A DNA stretch of 34,019 nucleotides from Nocardia altamirensis NBRC 108246 (GTDB lineage Bacteria > Actinomycetota > Actinomycetes > Mycobacteriales > Mycobacteriaceae). This document shows positions 13,916-22,870 of the stretch, one piece after another. The stretch's first letter is position 1, and the number at the start of each line of letters is the position of its first letter. The position numbers were made by a program, and so were the translations under genes. The DNA lies in contig NZ_BDAY01000109.1 of assembly GCF_001612685.1 (NCBI RefSeq), positions 1 through 34,019 on the forward strand, read 5' to 3'. The notes beneath the pieces are model-generated. The model did not search any database. It saw nothing but the letters and a program-made list of their open reading frames with translations, and was not told the origin of the DNA.

Positions 13916-15750
13916 TGACGACCACCCTGCTGCGGCTCGCGACCGCGGGCAGCGTCGACGACGGCAAATCCACCCTCATCGGCAGGCTGCTCTTCGATTC
14001 CAAGACGATCTTCACCGACCAGCTCGCCGCCGTCGAGCGAACCAGCCGCGATCGCGGCGACGACTATCCGAACCTGGCCCTGCTCACCGACGGCCTGCGC
14101 GCCGAACGCGAACAGGGCATCACCATCGACGTCGCGCACCGCTATTTCGCCACGCCGAGACGCAAATTCATCATCGCGGACACGCCGGGCCACATCCAGT
14201 ACACCCGCAACATGGTGACCGGTGCGTCCACCGCCGATCTCGCGCTGATCCTGGTCGACGCGCGCAAGGGCGTGGTGGAGCAGACCAGAAGGCACGCGTT
14301 TCTCGCCAGCCTGCTCGGCATTCCACACCTGGTGCTGTGCGTCAACAAGATGGACCTGGTCGACTGGTCGCAGGCGCGATTCGAGGAGATTCGCACCGAA
14401 TTCGCGCAGTTCGCCTCGAAACTCGACGTCTTCGACCTGACCTTCGTGCCGATGTCGGCGCTGCACGGCGAGAACATCGTGCATCGCGGCGCGAGCATGC
14501 CGTGGTACGAGGGCACTCCCCTGCTGCACCACCTCGAAGAGGTGCACATCGCCTCGGACCGCAACCTGATCGATGCGCGCTTCCCGGTCCAGTATGTAAC
14601 CCGCAGGCATGCACAGGATTTCCGCGGCTATGCGGGCACCGTCGCGGGCGGTGTGTTCAAGCCCGGTGACGAAGTCGCCGTGCTGCCTTCGGGATTCACC
14701 ACCACCATCGAGGCCATCTGGGGCCCCGGCGGCAGCGTGGTCGCGGAAGCCTTTCCGCCGCAGGCGGTGACCATCCAGCTCGCCGACGATCTCGACGTCG
14801 CGCGCGGCGACATGATCTGCCGCCCGAACAACCGGTCGAGCGTCGGCCGCGATCTCGACGCGATGGTCTGCTGGTTCGCCGACGAATCCCAGCTCACCCC
14901 CGGCGCCACCTACACCATCCGGCACACCACCCGCACCGCGACTGTCGAGGTGCGCAGCCTCGACTACCGGCTCGACGTCAACACCCTGCACCGCGACGAG
15001 CACGCGGACGCGCTGGCGCTCAACGAAATCGGCCGCGTCCAGCTGCGCACCAGGCAGCCGCTGCTGTTCGACCCGTATCGCCGCAACCGGTTCACCGGCA
15101 GCTTCATCCTGGTCGACGACACCACCAACAACACCGTCGGCGCAGGCATGATCACCGGCCCGAGCCTGCCGTCTTCGCGGGTGGTCTGGCACTCCACCGC
15201 GGTCGGCAGGGACGAGCGGGCCACGCGAGGTCTCACGGTGTGGTTGACCGGGCTGTCCGGTTCCGGGAAGTCCACCGTCGCGGTGGAACTCGAACGCCGA
15301 CTGGTCGCCGCGGGCCGTCCGGCCTTCCTGCTCGACGGCGACAACCTGCGCCACGGCCTCAACGCCGATCTCGGCTTCAGCGCCGCCGACCGGGTCGAAA
15401 ATGTCCGCAGGGTCGGCGAAGTCGCCCGCCTGTTCGCCGAAGCCGGTGTGGTGGCGGTGGTTTCGCTGATCAGCCCGTATCGCGCCGACCGCGACCTGGT
15501 GCGGGCCAAACACGAGGAAGCGGGCATCCCGTTCGTGGAGGTGTTCGTCGACACGCCTCTGGAGATCTGCGAAGCCCGCGACCCGAAAGGCATGTACGCC
15601 AAGGCCAGAGCGGGCGAGATCCGCGGTTTCACCGGCATCGACGACCCGTACGAAACACCGGAGGCGCCTGACCTGGTGTTGCGGCCCGACAGCGGCGATC
15701 CGGCGGCGATGGCCGCGGAGATCTTGACGCGGCTCGCGGGGCTCGACTGA
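13915..15750 (+). CDS. cysNC: Bifunctional sulfate adenylyltransferase subunit 1 / APS kinase
   Basis: A 611-aa fusion. Residues 1-430 are CysN, an EF-Tu-like GTPase that drives APS formation: G1 GSVDDGKSTLIGRLL, G3 DTPGHIQYTRNMVTG, G4 NKMD, then two beta-barrel domains. Residues 438-611 are CysC, the APS kinase that makes PAPS: Walker A TGLSGSGKST, then DGDNLRHGLN and the lid FTGIDDPYE. The ATG overlaps the stop of cysD. In mycobacteria the same fusion supplies PAPS to sulfotransferases. The frame is open well upstream inside cysD, but that is the shadow of cysD. The pathway product is PAPS in the cytosol. Confidence 0.96.
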   Translation: MTTTLLRLATAGSVDDGKSTLIGRLLFDSKTIFTDQLAAVERTSRDRGDDYPNLALLTDGLRAEREQGITIDVAHRYFATPRRKFIIADTPGHIQYTRNMVTGASTADLALILVDARKGVVEQTRRHAFLASLLGIPHLVLCVNKMDLVDWSQARFEEIRTEFAQFASKLDVFDLTFVPMSALHGENIVHRGASMPWYEGTPLLHHLEEVHIASDRNLIDARFPVQYVTRRHAQDFRGYAGTVAGGVFKPGDEVAVLPSGFTTTIEAIWGPGGSVVAEAFPPQAVTIQLADDLDVARGDMICRPNNRSSVGRDLDAMVCWFADESQLTPGATYTIRHTTRTATVEVRSLDYRLDVNTLHRDEHADALALNEIGRVQLRTRQPLLFDPYRRNRFTGSFILVDDTTNNTVGAGMITGPSLPSSRVVWHSTAVGRDERATRGLTVWLTGLSGSGKSTVAVELERRLVAAGRPAFLLDGDNLRHGLNADLGFSAADRVENVRRVGEVARLFAEAGVVAVVSLISPYRADRDLVRAKHEEAGIPFVEVFVDTPLEICEARDPKGMYAKARAGEIRGFTGIDDPYETPEAPDLVLRPDSGDPAAMAAEILTRLAGLD

Positions 15751-15788
15751 GCGGCTGGTCCGCTGAGCGAACCACTGCAATTTTGTTC

Positions 15789-15803
15789 ACCGCATTGTGC
15801 GGT
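15789..15803. promoter_or_regulatory. 15-bp perfect palindrome upstream of the MFS gene
   Basis: ACCGCATTGTGCGGT has 6-bp arms around TTG. It ends 21 bases before a TATGAT -10-like hexamer (15825-15830), close to where a -35 would be, so it could be an operator; as RNA it could also be a weak terminator for cysNC. Confidence 0.45.
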
Positions 15804-15860
15804 CGGAACCGAACGATCTGGTCATATGATCCCCCCACATCGACACGTGGAGATCGAAGC

Positions 15861-17234
15861 ATGACCACAGCAACCGACATCCGGTCACCGGGGTACGCCC
15901 GCGTCATCGCCCCGCCGGATTGGAGCCGCTGGCTCGTTCCGCCCGCGGCGCTGTCCATCCATCTCGCCATCGGCCAGGCCTACGCGTGGAGCGTGTTCAA
16001 GCCGCCGCTGGAAAAGGCGATGGACATCTCCGGCACCGGAAGCGCGTTGCCCTTCCAGCTGGCCATCGTGATGCTCGGCCTCTCCGCGGCGTTCGGCGGC
16101 ACCCTCGTCGAACGCCGCGGCCCGCGCTGGGCAATGACGGTGTCGCTGGTGTGCTTCTCGTCCGGCCTGCTGATCTCCGCGCTCGGCGCGGCGATGGGCG
16201 CCTACTGGCTCATCGTGTTCGGGTACGGCTTCGTCGGCGGCATCGGGCTCGGCATCGGCTACATCTCGCCGGTGTCCACCCTGATCCGCTGGTTCCCCGA
16301 CCGGCCAGGCATGGCAACAGGTTTCGCGATCATGGGCTTCGGCGGCGGTGCGCTCATCGCGTCACCGTGGACGACCCAGCTGCTGACGTGGTTCGGCCGC
16401 GATCAGTCCGGCGTTGCCCAGACATTCCTCGTCATGGGCGTCGTCTACGCGGCCTTCATGACAGTCGGTGTACTGCTGGTGCGGGTGCCACCGCCCGGCT
16501 GGCGCCCGGCCGGGTGGGAGCCGTCGACGAAGGTCGCCAAGCTGATCAGCACCAACGATGTCAGCGCGCGCGACGCGATCCGCACGCCGCAGTTCTGGTT
16601 GCTCTGGATCGTGTTGTGCTTCAACGTGACCGCAGGCATCGGCATCCTGGAGAAGGCGGCGCCGATGGTGATGGACTTCTTCAAGAACACCGCGACCCCG
16701 GTGACCGCCTCGGCCGCAGCGGGTTTCGTCGCGGTGCTGTCCGCGGCGAACATGGCGGGACGGATCGCGTGGTCTTCGCTGTCCGATGTCATCGGCCGCA
16801 AGAACATGTACCGGATCTACCTCGGCGTCGGAGCGCTGGCGTACGTCCTCGTCTGGTCTGTCGGCCAGACGAGCAAGCCGCTGTTCATCCTCGGCGCGAT
16901 GGTGATCCTGTCCTTCTACGGCGGCGGATTCGCCACGGTCCCCGCCTATCTCAAGGATCTGTTCGGCACCTTCCAGGTCGGCGCGATCCACGGCAGGCTG
17001 CTCACCGCGTGGTCGGTGGCAGGCGTCGCCGGGCCGTTGATCGTCAACGCCATCGCGGACGCGGGCAAGCGGCGCGGGGAAACCGGACCCGAGCTCTACG
17101 ACACCTCGTTCGCCATCATGATCACCCTGCTGTGCGTCGGCTTCCTCGCCAATGAACTCATTCGCCCGGTCGCGGCGAAGTACCACCGGCAGGCCGAGGC
17201 GCCCGCCGTCCTCGTGAAAGGCGAACCGGCATGA
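15861..17234 (+). CDS. MFS transporter, OFA (oxalate/formate antiporter-like) family
   Basis: A 457-aa membrane protein with about 12 hydrophobic segments. The segment IHLAIGQAYAWSVFKPPLEKAM near residue 35 and the loop ISPVSTLIRWFPDRPGMATG are typical of the OFA family. GGAG 8 bases upstream supports ATG 15861. OFA members carry organic anions such as oxalate/formate or lactate/pyruvate; the substrate here is unknown. It overlaps by ATGA a 45-aa partner protein. It follows cysNC by 110 bases with its own TATGAT -10-like hexamer, so it may be independently controlled. A role in importing or exporting a sulfated or carboxylated compound is possible but unsupported by sequence. Confidence 0.87.
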   Translation: MTTATDIRSPGYARVIAPPDWSRWLVPPAALSIHLAIGQAYAWSVFKPPLEKAMDISGTGSALPFQLAIVMLGLSAAFGGTLVERRGPRWAMTVSLVCFSSGLLISALGAAMGAYWLIVFGYGFVGGIGLGIGYISPVSTLIRWFPDRPGMATGFAIMGFGGGALIASPWTTQLLTWFGRDQSGVAQTFLVMGVVYAAFMTVGVLLVRVPPPGWRPAGWEPSTKVAKLISTNDVSARDAIRTPQFWLLWIVLCFNVTAGIGILEKAAPMVMDFFKNTATPVTASAAAGFVAVLSAANMAGRIAWSSLSDVIGRKNMYRIYLGVGALAYVLVWSVGQTSKPLFILGAMVILSFYGGGFATVPAYLKDLFGTFQVGAIHGRLLTAWSVAGVAGPLIVNAIADAGKRRGETGPELYDTSFAIMITLLCVGFLANELIRPVAAKYHRQAEAPAVLVKGEPA

Positions 17235-17368
17235 CCACACCGGACCCGACCGACACCGCTGCGCCCCGGCGCCTCCCGCTGCTGATCTTCGCCTGGCTGT
17301 GGGTCACCGCCCCGTTCCTCTACGGCGTCGATCGCTTGATCGTCAACCTGCTCAAGCTTTTCCAGTAA
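17231..17368 (+). CDS. MFS transporter small subunit, 45 aa
   Basis: The ATG overlaps the stop of the MFS gene by ATGA. The product starts MTTPDPTDTAAPRRLPLLIF and has one transmembrane segment (about residues 16-33, LPLLIFAWLWVTAPFLYG) and an amphipathic end (VDRLIVNLLKLFQ). Small one-pass proteins of this pattern accompany OFA-type carriers in many actinobacteria and proteobacteria, which is known from genome context; their role, presumably stabilising or modulating the carrier, is not well defined. Confidence 0.8.
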   Translation: MTTPDPTDTAAPRRLPLLIFAWLWVTAPFLYGVDRLIVNLLKLFQ

Positions 17369-17375
17369 CGCCTGC

Positions 17376-17404
17376 GGGGCAGGCAGTGAATCACTGCCTG
17401 CCCC
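17376..17404. terminator. Bidirectional terminator
   Basis: GGGGCAGGCAGTG and CACTGCCTGCCCC form a perfect 13-bp stem with loop AAT, between the convergent MFS small-subunit and epoxide hydrolase genes. A T-rich stretch follows on the plus strand (TTCGGTTAT). Confidence 0.85.
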
Positions 17405-17417
17405 TTCGGTTATCGGC

Positions 17418-18575
17418 TCAGATCAGCGTGTCGAAGAACGCGCGGACGTCGCCGACGAGCAGCTCAGGCACCTCGAGCGCCGGAAAGTGCCCGCCGGCGT
17501 AGAACTCCGACCAGTGCGTGATGTGGTGCACCTGCTCGGCGAACCGACGAATCGCATAGTCGCCGTCCTTGAACACCGCGACACCGGTCGGTACCGCGCC
17601 CTTCGCCTTGGGCGCGAACATGCTCGTGTCGTGGAACCGCTCGTAGTAGAAGTTCGCCACGCTGCGCGCGGTATCGGTGAGCCAGTAGATACTGACGTTT
17701 GCCAGGATCCGGTCCTTCGCGATGGCCTGCTCGGGCAGTTCGTGCGCCTGATCGACCCACTCCTTGTACTTCTCCACGATCCAACCGAGCTGCCCGGCCG
17801 GCGAGTCGGCCACCAACTGCGCCAACGTATTCGGCCGCGAGCCCTTCAGCTTCATGTACGCCGAGCCGTCGTCCTGGAAGCTCTGCATCCGGCCGAGCCG
17901 CTCCCGCTCGGCATCGGTCAGCGCGGCCATATCGGCCGGGTCGCCGGTCGGGAAGGTGACCAGCGCGTTGACGTGCACGCCGAGCACATGATCCTGATCC
18001 ACCTGCCCGAGCACCGGCGCGAGGAACGCGCCGTGGTCGCCGCCCTGCACGCCGTAGCGGTCGTAGCCGAGCCGTGCCATCAGCTCGGCCAGCGCGGCGG
18101 CGACGCGGCCGTCGTCCCAGCCCGTCTCGGTGAGCGGACCGGAGAATCCGTGTCCCGGCAACGAAGGAATGACCAGGTGGAAGGCGGGCGCGTCCGGTGC
18201 ACCGTGCGCCTTCGGGTCGGTGAGCGGGCCGATGACGTCGAGGAAGTCGACCACCGAACTCGGCCAGCCGTGCAGCAGGAGCAGCGGGGTCGCGTCGGTT
18301 TCAGCAGAACGGATGTGCAGGAAATGCACCTGCTGGCCGTCGACGGTGGTCAGGAAGTGCGGGTGGGCATTCAGTTCCGCTTCGACCGTGCGCCAGTCGA
18401 ACTTCTCCGCCCAGTACCCCGCAAGCTCCTTCAGGTACGCGGTGGGCACGCCGCGCTCCCAGCCCGTGCCAGGCAGGTCATCGATCCAGCGGGTGCGGGC
18501 CAGCCGATCGTGCAGGTCGTCGAGGTCGGCCTGCGGGATCTCGATGCGGAAGGGGCGGATGTCGTTGTTCGTCAT
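17418..18575 (-). CDS. Epoxide hydrolase (EHN plus alpha/beta-hydrolase fold)
   Basis: A 385-aa protein with an N-terminal EHN domain (residues 5-110; starts with FRIEIPQADLDDLHDRLART) and an alpha/beta-hydrolase domain. HGWP near residue 102 supplies the oxyanion region, the nucleophile Asp is in GGDHG (the common form is GGDWG, so His replaces Trp), and the catalytic His is in GGHFPALEVPELL near the C-terminus. It opens epoxides by water addition in the cytosol; the substrate is not inferable. Upstream is the divergent LuxR-type regulator, 129 bases away, which may control it. Confidence 0.86.
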   Translation of the reverse strand: MTNNDIRPFRIEIPQADLDDLHDRLARTRWIDDLPGTGWERGVPTAYLKELAGYWAEKFDWRTVEAELNAHPHFLTTVDGQQVHFLHIRSAETDATPLLLLHGWPSSVVDFLDVIGPLTDPKAHGAPDAPAFHLVIPSLPGHGFSGPLTETGWDDGRVAAALAELMARLGYDRYGVQGGDHGAFLAPVLGQVDQDHVLGVHVNALVTFPTGDPADMAALTDAERERLGRMQSFQDDGSAYMKLKGSRPNTLAQLVADSPAGQLGWIVEKYKEWVDQAHELPEQAIAKDRILANVSIYWLTDTARSVANFYYERFHDTSMFAPKAKGAVPTGVAVFKDGDYAIRRFAEQVHHITHWSEFYAGGHFPALEVPELLVGDVRAFFDTLI

Positions 18576-18704
18576 GCCAGTAATACTTCGGGTAACGACA
18601 GGGTCGGCGAATCACGAGAATTCGTTATCTTCGACGGCTTTACCTCTTTACGGGGTAGTGCCGCCGACTTGGCACAGACCGCGCGGTACGTGCATGATCG
18701 CGGA

Positions 18705-21524
18705 GTGGTGAGCTTTCCCGTCTGTGGTGCCTTTGTCGGACGGGCTGCCGAAATGTCGGCGTTGCAGGACGCCGCTCGAGATCCGGCGGTGCATACCGTG
18801 CTCGTGGCCGGTGAAGCCGGTCTCGGCAAGTCACGCTTGGTCGCCGAGTTCACGACCAGGTTCGATGCGGACGCGGTGGTGGTGACCGGTCGCTGTCCGG
18901 AATTCGGCAACGACGGGATGCCGTTCGCGCCGTTCGTGTCGGTGATGCGTGCGCTGGTGCGCCAGCTCGGGGTGGAACGGCTGACCGAGGTGCTGCCGGT
19001 GGCCCGTCCCGCACTGTCGCGATGGCTGCCCGAGCTGGCGGCGCAGGCGGGCTCGGCGGAACCGGAGACCGATCGGATCCGGTTGTTCGGCGAGATCCTC
19101 ACTGTCCTGGAACAACTCGCGGCGCGGCAAACTGTGGTGGTCGTGCTCGAAGATCTGCACTGGGCCGATGATTCGAGCCGGGAATTGCTCGCGTTCCTCG
19201 TCGCCAACGCCGCGCCACGCGATCTGCTGCTGATCGGCACCTATCGCCCCGCCGAATCCCCGGCCCTGCGCCGGACCGTCGCCGCGATGCGCCGCGATCC
19301 CGGTGTGCGCCTTGTCGTTCCGCAACCGTTGACCCGCCACGAGGTGGGCAGGCAGCTCGCCGCACTGTTCGGCAGGGAACCGGAGCCGGGGACCGTGTCG
19401 CGCATCTTCGTGCGCAGTAAGGGAATTCCGCTGTTCGTCGAGGCGCTCAGCGGCTCGCCCGAGGACACGCCCGACGATCTGTCCGAGCTGCTGCTCGGCT
19501 TCCAGGCCGCGGTGTCTCCGGAAACCCGAGCGCTGCTCCAGCTCGCGGCCGTCGCGGGAGCAACGGTGCGGCATGCGCTGCTCGCCGCCGCCACCGAACT
19601 CGACGAGACCACGGTGCACGGCGCGCTGCGGGAGTTGATCGATCACCAGGTGCTCACCGCACAGGACACCGGATACGAATTCCGGCACATCTTGATTCGC
19701 GACGCCGTCTACGACCAGATGTTGCCGGTGCAGCGGAAACTGTTGCACGCCAAGCTCGCCCATGCGCTGACCGAGGCCAGCGAATCGCCTACCGACAACT
19801 GGGCGGGCGAGCTGGCGTATCACGCGTATGCCGCGGGTGATTCACCACTCGCGCTGAGCGCCGCATGGCAGGCGGCCGCCGCAGCGACCGGCGCGTACGG
19901 TGAGCAGCTGCGCCACCTCGATCGAGTGCTCGAACTCTGGGATGCGGTGCCGGACGCGCAGGCACGGATCGGTGCCGAACGGCTCGCGGTGCTCGAGCAG
20001 ATCGTCGAAGCCTGCTATCAGGCGGGGTTCGTCGATCGAGGTATCGCGGCCGCCGACGAGGCGTTGCGGCTGATCGACACCGACTGCATGCCACAGCGCG
20101 CGGCCCGGCTGCTGTACCAGCGAGCCGTGCTGAACAACCACAGCAGCGGTGGATCCGATCGTGATTTGTTGAGCGCCTTGACTTTACTGACGGACCGACC
20201 ACCGACCGTCCTGCGCGGCGAGGTGCTCGCCGAGCTCGCCGCGGTCCACGTCTTCGGCGGCGAGACCGCGCGCGCCGAACGCGATGCGCTGGCCGCCGTC
20301 GAGGTGGCCGAGGAGCTCGGCGCCGCGGTCTTGGCCGCCCGCGCCTACGCCTATCTCGGGCTTGCCACCGCCGAGCGATCCGAGACCGCCGTCGCCTATT
20401 TCGCGAAGGCGCATGCCGCGGCGGCGGACCCACGGTCGCTGGTCACCGTGGTGCTGTGGGAGTCGGTGGCCCTGGTCGCAGCCGGTGATCACACGGCGGC
20501 TATCGCGGCGATCCAACAAGGCCTGCGGGCAGCGCACGAGACGTTCCGGTTCGCCGAGGCAGCGCCGATCCTGCTGGTGAAATGGTCTCAGGCGCTGATC
20601 GCGCTCGGCAGGTGGCGCGAGGCACTCGAGCTCATCGATGATTCGCTGACCGAGCAGCTGCCGCCGTTGAGTGAGGCCGCACTGCTGCTCTCCCATGCCA
20701 GAATTACACTGGCACAGGGCGATTCGACCGCCGCGAGCACCAGCGCCGACCGCGCCGCCGCTCTGCTCAGCGACGGACCGTGGGCACGGCAGTATCAGAT
20801 CCTGCTGCGTACCGTGCAGTGCGCGATCGCGCTCGACCTCGAGCAGCCGCAGCGCGCGGCCGAGCTCGCCGCCGAGGCGCTGTCGATCGACGACCTGCCC
20901 GCCCACCATCACGAGGTGTGGCCGCTGCTCACCATCGTGGCCAGGATCGCCGACCTGCCAACGGATCTCGACAGCGTCGCGAATTCGCTGCGGGTTACCA
21001 CCGCGGGCGACACCGCCCATCGCGCGGTCTTCCTCGCGACTCGCCACGGCGGACCCGGTGCGTGGCAGGACGCCGTCGCCGCGTGGCGCGGTCTGCGCCA
21101 ACCCTACGAACTGGGCCGCAGCCTCCTCGGCGCCGCCGAAGCCGAACTGGCCGCGAGCAATAGGACCGCCGCGCAGCCGCTACTGCGCGAAGTCGCCGAC
21201 ATCGCGGCCGATCTCGGGGCCACTCCCCTGGCCACCACGGTCCGCACGATCGCCGACCGTGCCGGGCTCACCCTCGTCGATCGCGCCGCGGCACCCGCCA
21301 CCGAACGCCAGAGCACCTTCGGCCTCACGCCACGGGAACGCGACGTATTGCGTCTTGTCGCACAGGGATTGAGCAACCGGCAGATCGCCGCGGAGCTCTT
21401 CATCAGCGGCAACACCGCGGGCGTGCACGTCTCCCGCATCCTCACCAAGCTCGGCGTCGCCACCAGGACCGAGGCGGCCGCCGCGGCGCACACGCACCGA
21501 CTGCTGGATACCGACGATCAGTAG
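18705..21524 (+). CDS. LuxR-family regulator with large NTPase domain (LAL/MalT type)
   Basis: A 939-aa protein: P-loop GEAGLGKS at residues 36-43, Walker B VVVVLEDLHWADD near 145, a long alpha-helical TPR-like middle (about 330-840), and a C-terminal LuxR HTH (from FGLTPRERDVLRLVAQGLSN, about 869, to the end). The architecture is of large ATP-binding LuxR activators that integrate a signal through the TPR region. GTG 18705 is chosen as the start because it puts the P-loop at the usual distance from the N-terminus; there is no clear ribosome site and GTG 18708 is equivalent. The frame is open for 1.2 kb upstream but that part is the shadow of the epoxide hydrolase. It is divergent from that hydrolase. 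Confidence 0.85.
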   Translation: MVSFPVCGAFVGRAAEMSALQDAARDPAVHTVLVAGEAGLGKSRLVAEFTTRFDADAVVVTGRCPEFGNDGMPFAPFVSVMRALVRQLGVERLTEVLPVARPALSRWLPELAAQAGSAEPETDRIRLFGEILTVLEQLAARQTVVVVLEDLHWADDSSRELLAFLVANAAPRDLLLIGTYRPAESPALRRTVAAMRRDPGVRLVVPQPLTRHEVGRQLAALFGREPEPGTVSRIFVRSKGIPLFVEALSGSPEDTPDDLSELLLGFQAAVSPETRALLQLAAVAGATVRHALLAAATELDETTVHGALRELIDHQVLTAQDTGYEFRHILIRDAVYDQMLPVQRKLLHAKLAHALTEASESPTDNWAGELAYHAYAAGDSPLALSAAWQAAAAATGAYGEQLRHLDRVLELWDAVPDAQARIGAERLAVLEQIVEACYQAGFVDRGIAAADEALRLIDTDCMPQRAARLLYQRAVLNNHSSGGSDRDLLSALTLLTDRPPTVLRGEVLAELAAVHVFGGETARAERDALAAVEVAEELGAAVLAARAYAYLGLATAERSETAVAYFAKAHAAAADPRSLVTVVLWESVALVAAGDHTAAIAAIQQGLRAAHETFRFAEAAPILLVKWSQALIALGRWREALELIDDSLTEQLPPLSEAALLLSHARITLAQGDSTAASTSADRAAALLSDGPWARQYQILLRTVQCAIALDLEQPQRAAELAAEALSIDDLPAHHHEVWPLLTIVARIADLPTDLDSVANSLRVTTAGDTAHRAVFLATRHGGPGAWQDAVAAWRGLRQPYELGRSLLGAAEAELAASNRTAAQPLLREVADIAADLGATPLATTVRTIADRAGLTLVDRAAAPATERQSTFGLTPRERDVLRLVAQGLSNRQIAAELFISGNTAGVHVSRILTKLGVATRTEAAAAAHTHRLLDTDDQ

Positions 21525-21527
21525 CGG

Positions 21528-22448
21528 CTACCTCGTGCGGGTTTTGAAGAACTCCCACAGCACGTCGGTCGCGTCTATCCCGGCCTTCGGATCGGACATG
21601 CTGCCCTGGCGCGGCCCCGGCCAGGAGTGTCCCATGTCGGGGATGCGGTAAACGCTGACAGCGCTACCGTCCGAGCACGTGGATGCTGTTGCGGTAATGC
21701 CCTTTTCGAGCGTCGTCGGTGCTCCGGCCTGCGAGCAGCCGATTCGCTCCTGCCAGGCTTTGAGCCCGTCCTCGAACAGGGCGATATTGCGGTCCTTGCC
21801 GCCGAGGACGGTGATCATCGATACCGGTGTGGCCGGGCGATAGGACAGATCTGTCACTTTGGGACCGTTGAAGCCCGCGCTCACCGGTGCGATCGCGGCA
21901 AGGGTGGCAGGCAGTTCCATGGCGAGTTTGATGGACATGTCGCCGCCGTTCGATATGCCGGTGGCGTAGACCCTTTTCGGGTCGGCCTTCCACTCGGTGG
22001 TCATGCGGGCGATCACGGTCTTGATGAAGCCGACGTCGTCTTCGTTGCCGCAGCAGTACAGCGCGTTGTAGCTGCGGTCGTAGCCTTCGGGATAGACGAC
22101 CAGGAAGTTTTCCTTGTCCGCCTTGGTATTCCAGCCCGTGGTCTCGGCAATCAGCGCCGCGTCACCGGGCCAGGGATGCATCGCGACCACCAAAGGCAGC
22201 GCGCCGCTGCCGTTGTAGCCGGGCGGCGCGTGCACGACATAGGTGCGCTGCCTGCCACCGAAGTCCAGCGTGACCTGCTGGTCCCCCGGACCGGGCTGGT
22301 CGACGGCCACGCGCTTAGGCGGCGCGGTGGTAGTCTGTTGCGGCGGAGCCGAACTCGGTGCTGCCTGCGGTGGATCCGAGCTCCCACACGCGGCGGCACC
22401 GAGGGTGAACACGATAACGGCGACGGCAGCGACGCCACGAAGCCTCAT
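21528..22448 (-). CDS. Secreted lipoprotein esterase, LpqC/PHB-depolymerase-like
   Basis: A 306-aa protein with a lipoprotein signal: basic start, hydrophobic core, lipobox AAAC (Cys at residue 21) followed by a Ser/Pro/Thr-rich spacer to about 45. The alpha/beta-hydrolase body has HPWPGD, YCCGNEDDVGF (a hallmark of the PHB depolymerase/LpqC group), the nucleophile motif GISNGGDMS and a final His in DMGHSWPGP. It would be anchored outside the cytoplasmic membrane and hydrolyse ester bonds of a polyester, lipid or feruloyl-type substrate. It is convergent with the LuxR regulator, with 3 bases between the stop codons. Confidence 0.85.
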   Translation of the reverse strand: MRLRGVAAVAVIVFTLGAAACGSSDPPQAAPSSAPPQQTTTAPPKRVAVDQPGPGDQQVTLDFGGRQRTYVVHAPPGYNGSGALPLVVAMHPWPGDAALIAETTGWNTKADKENFLVVYPEGYDRSYNALYCCGNEDDVGFIKTVIARMTTEWKADPKRVYATGISNGGDMSIKLAMELPATLAAIAPVSAGFNGPKVTDLSYRPATPVSMITVLGGKDRNIALFEDGLKAWQERIGCSQAGAPTTLEKGITATASTCSDGSAVSVYRIPDMGHSWPGPRQGSMSDPKAGIDATDVLWEFFKTRTR

Positions 22449-22460
22449 CGAGAAATGATG

Positions 22461-22870
22461 TCACGGTGTGGATTTCCGCGTGGGTGGTCGCGGTCGGCCC
22501 GCCGCACAAATTATTGCCAGTAGCGCATCAGCCGTTCGTGTGCAGAAGGTTTCCGCGTCGTCGAGGCCGTGGATCAACCCGCGCACCAGGGAGCGAGCCA
22601 CCAGGATGTCGAAAACCAGGTCGGCGGTGCCGGATTCGTCGGCAGGCAAGGCCGACGCGATGCGTTCGGCGAGCGCCTTGCGGACCGGGAGGTCCGCGCG
22701 GTCCTGGAGCGCGCGATAGCGGTCCGGGGACCGGTGATAGGCGGACATGAGTCCGGGGAGCGCGGCCCGCGTGGCAGGCTCGGCGGTGCGCTGGAGGAAG
22801 ACCCGCGCCCAGGCGACCAGGTCGGCGTGCAGGTCGTCGGTTTCGGCGATGACCGCACTGCCCACACCGG
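22461..22870 (-). pseudogene. TetR-family regulator, C-terminal remnant
   Basis: The frame contains a TetR ligand-binding domain (recognisable stretch LHADLVAWARVFLQRTAEPA through RTADALLAIICAAGR), about 125 residues, but the N-terminal HTH of about 60 residues is missing. Where the HTH should be encoded, the plus strand carries the N-terminus of a phosphotransferase. The upstream part of the minus frame does not resemble any HTH. The likeliest explanation is a deletion or rearrangement with an endpoint near 22850-22870. I cannot exclude that the regulator's N-terminus is encoded elsewhere. It would not bind DNA as it stands. Confidence 0.65.

Noticed and set aside
13720..15780. Minus-strand open frame of 686 codons over cysNC
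   Set aside because: CysN and CysC motifs on the plus strand are complete; the minus frame is a shadow.
17487..18704. N-terminal extension of the LuxR-type regulator by 406 codons
   Set aside because: This part overlaps the whole epoxide hydrolase on the other strand and has shadow composition; the family starts shortly before the P-loop.
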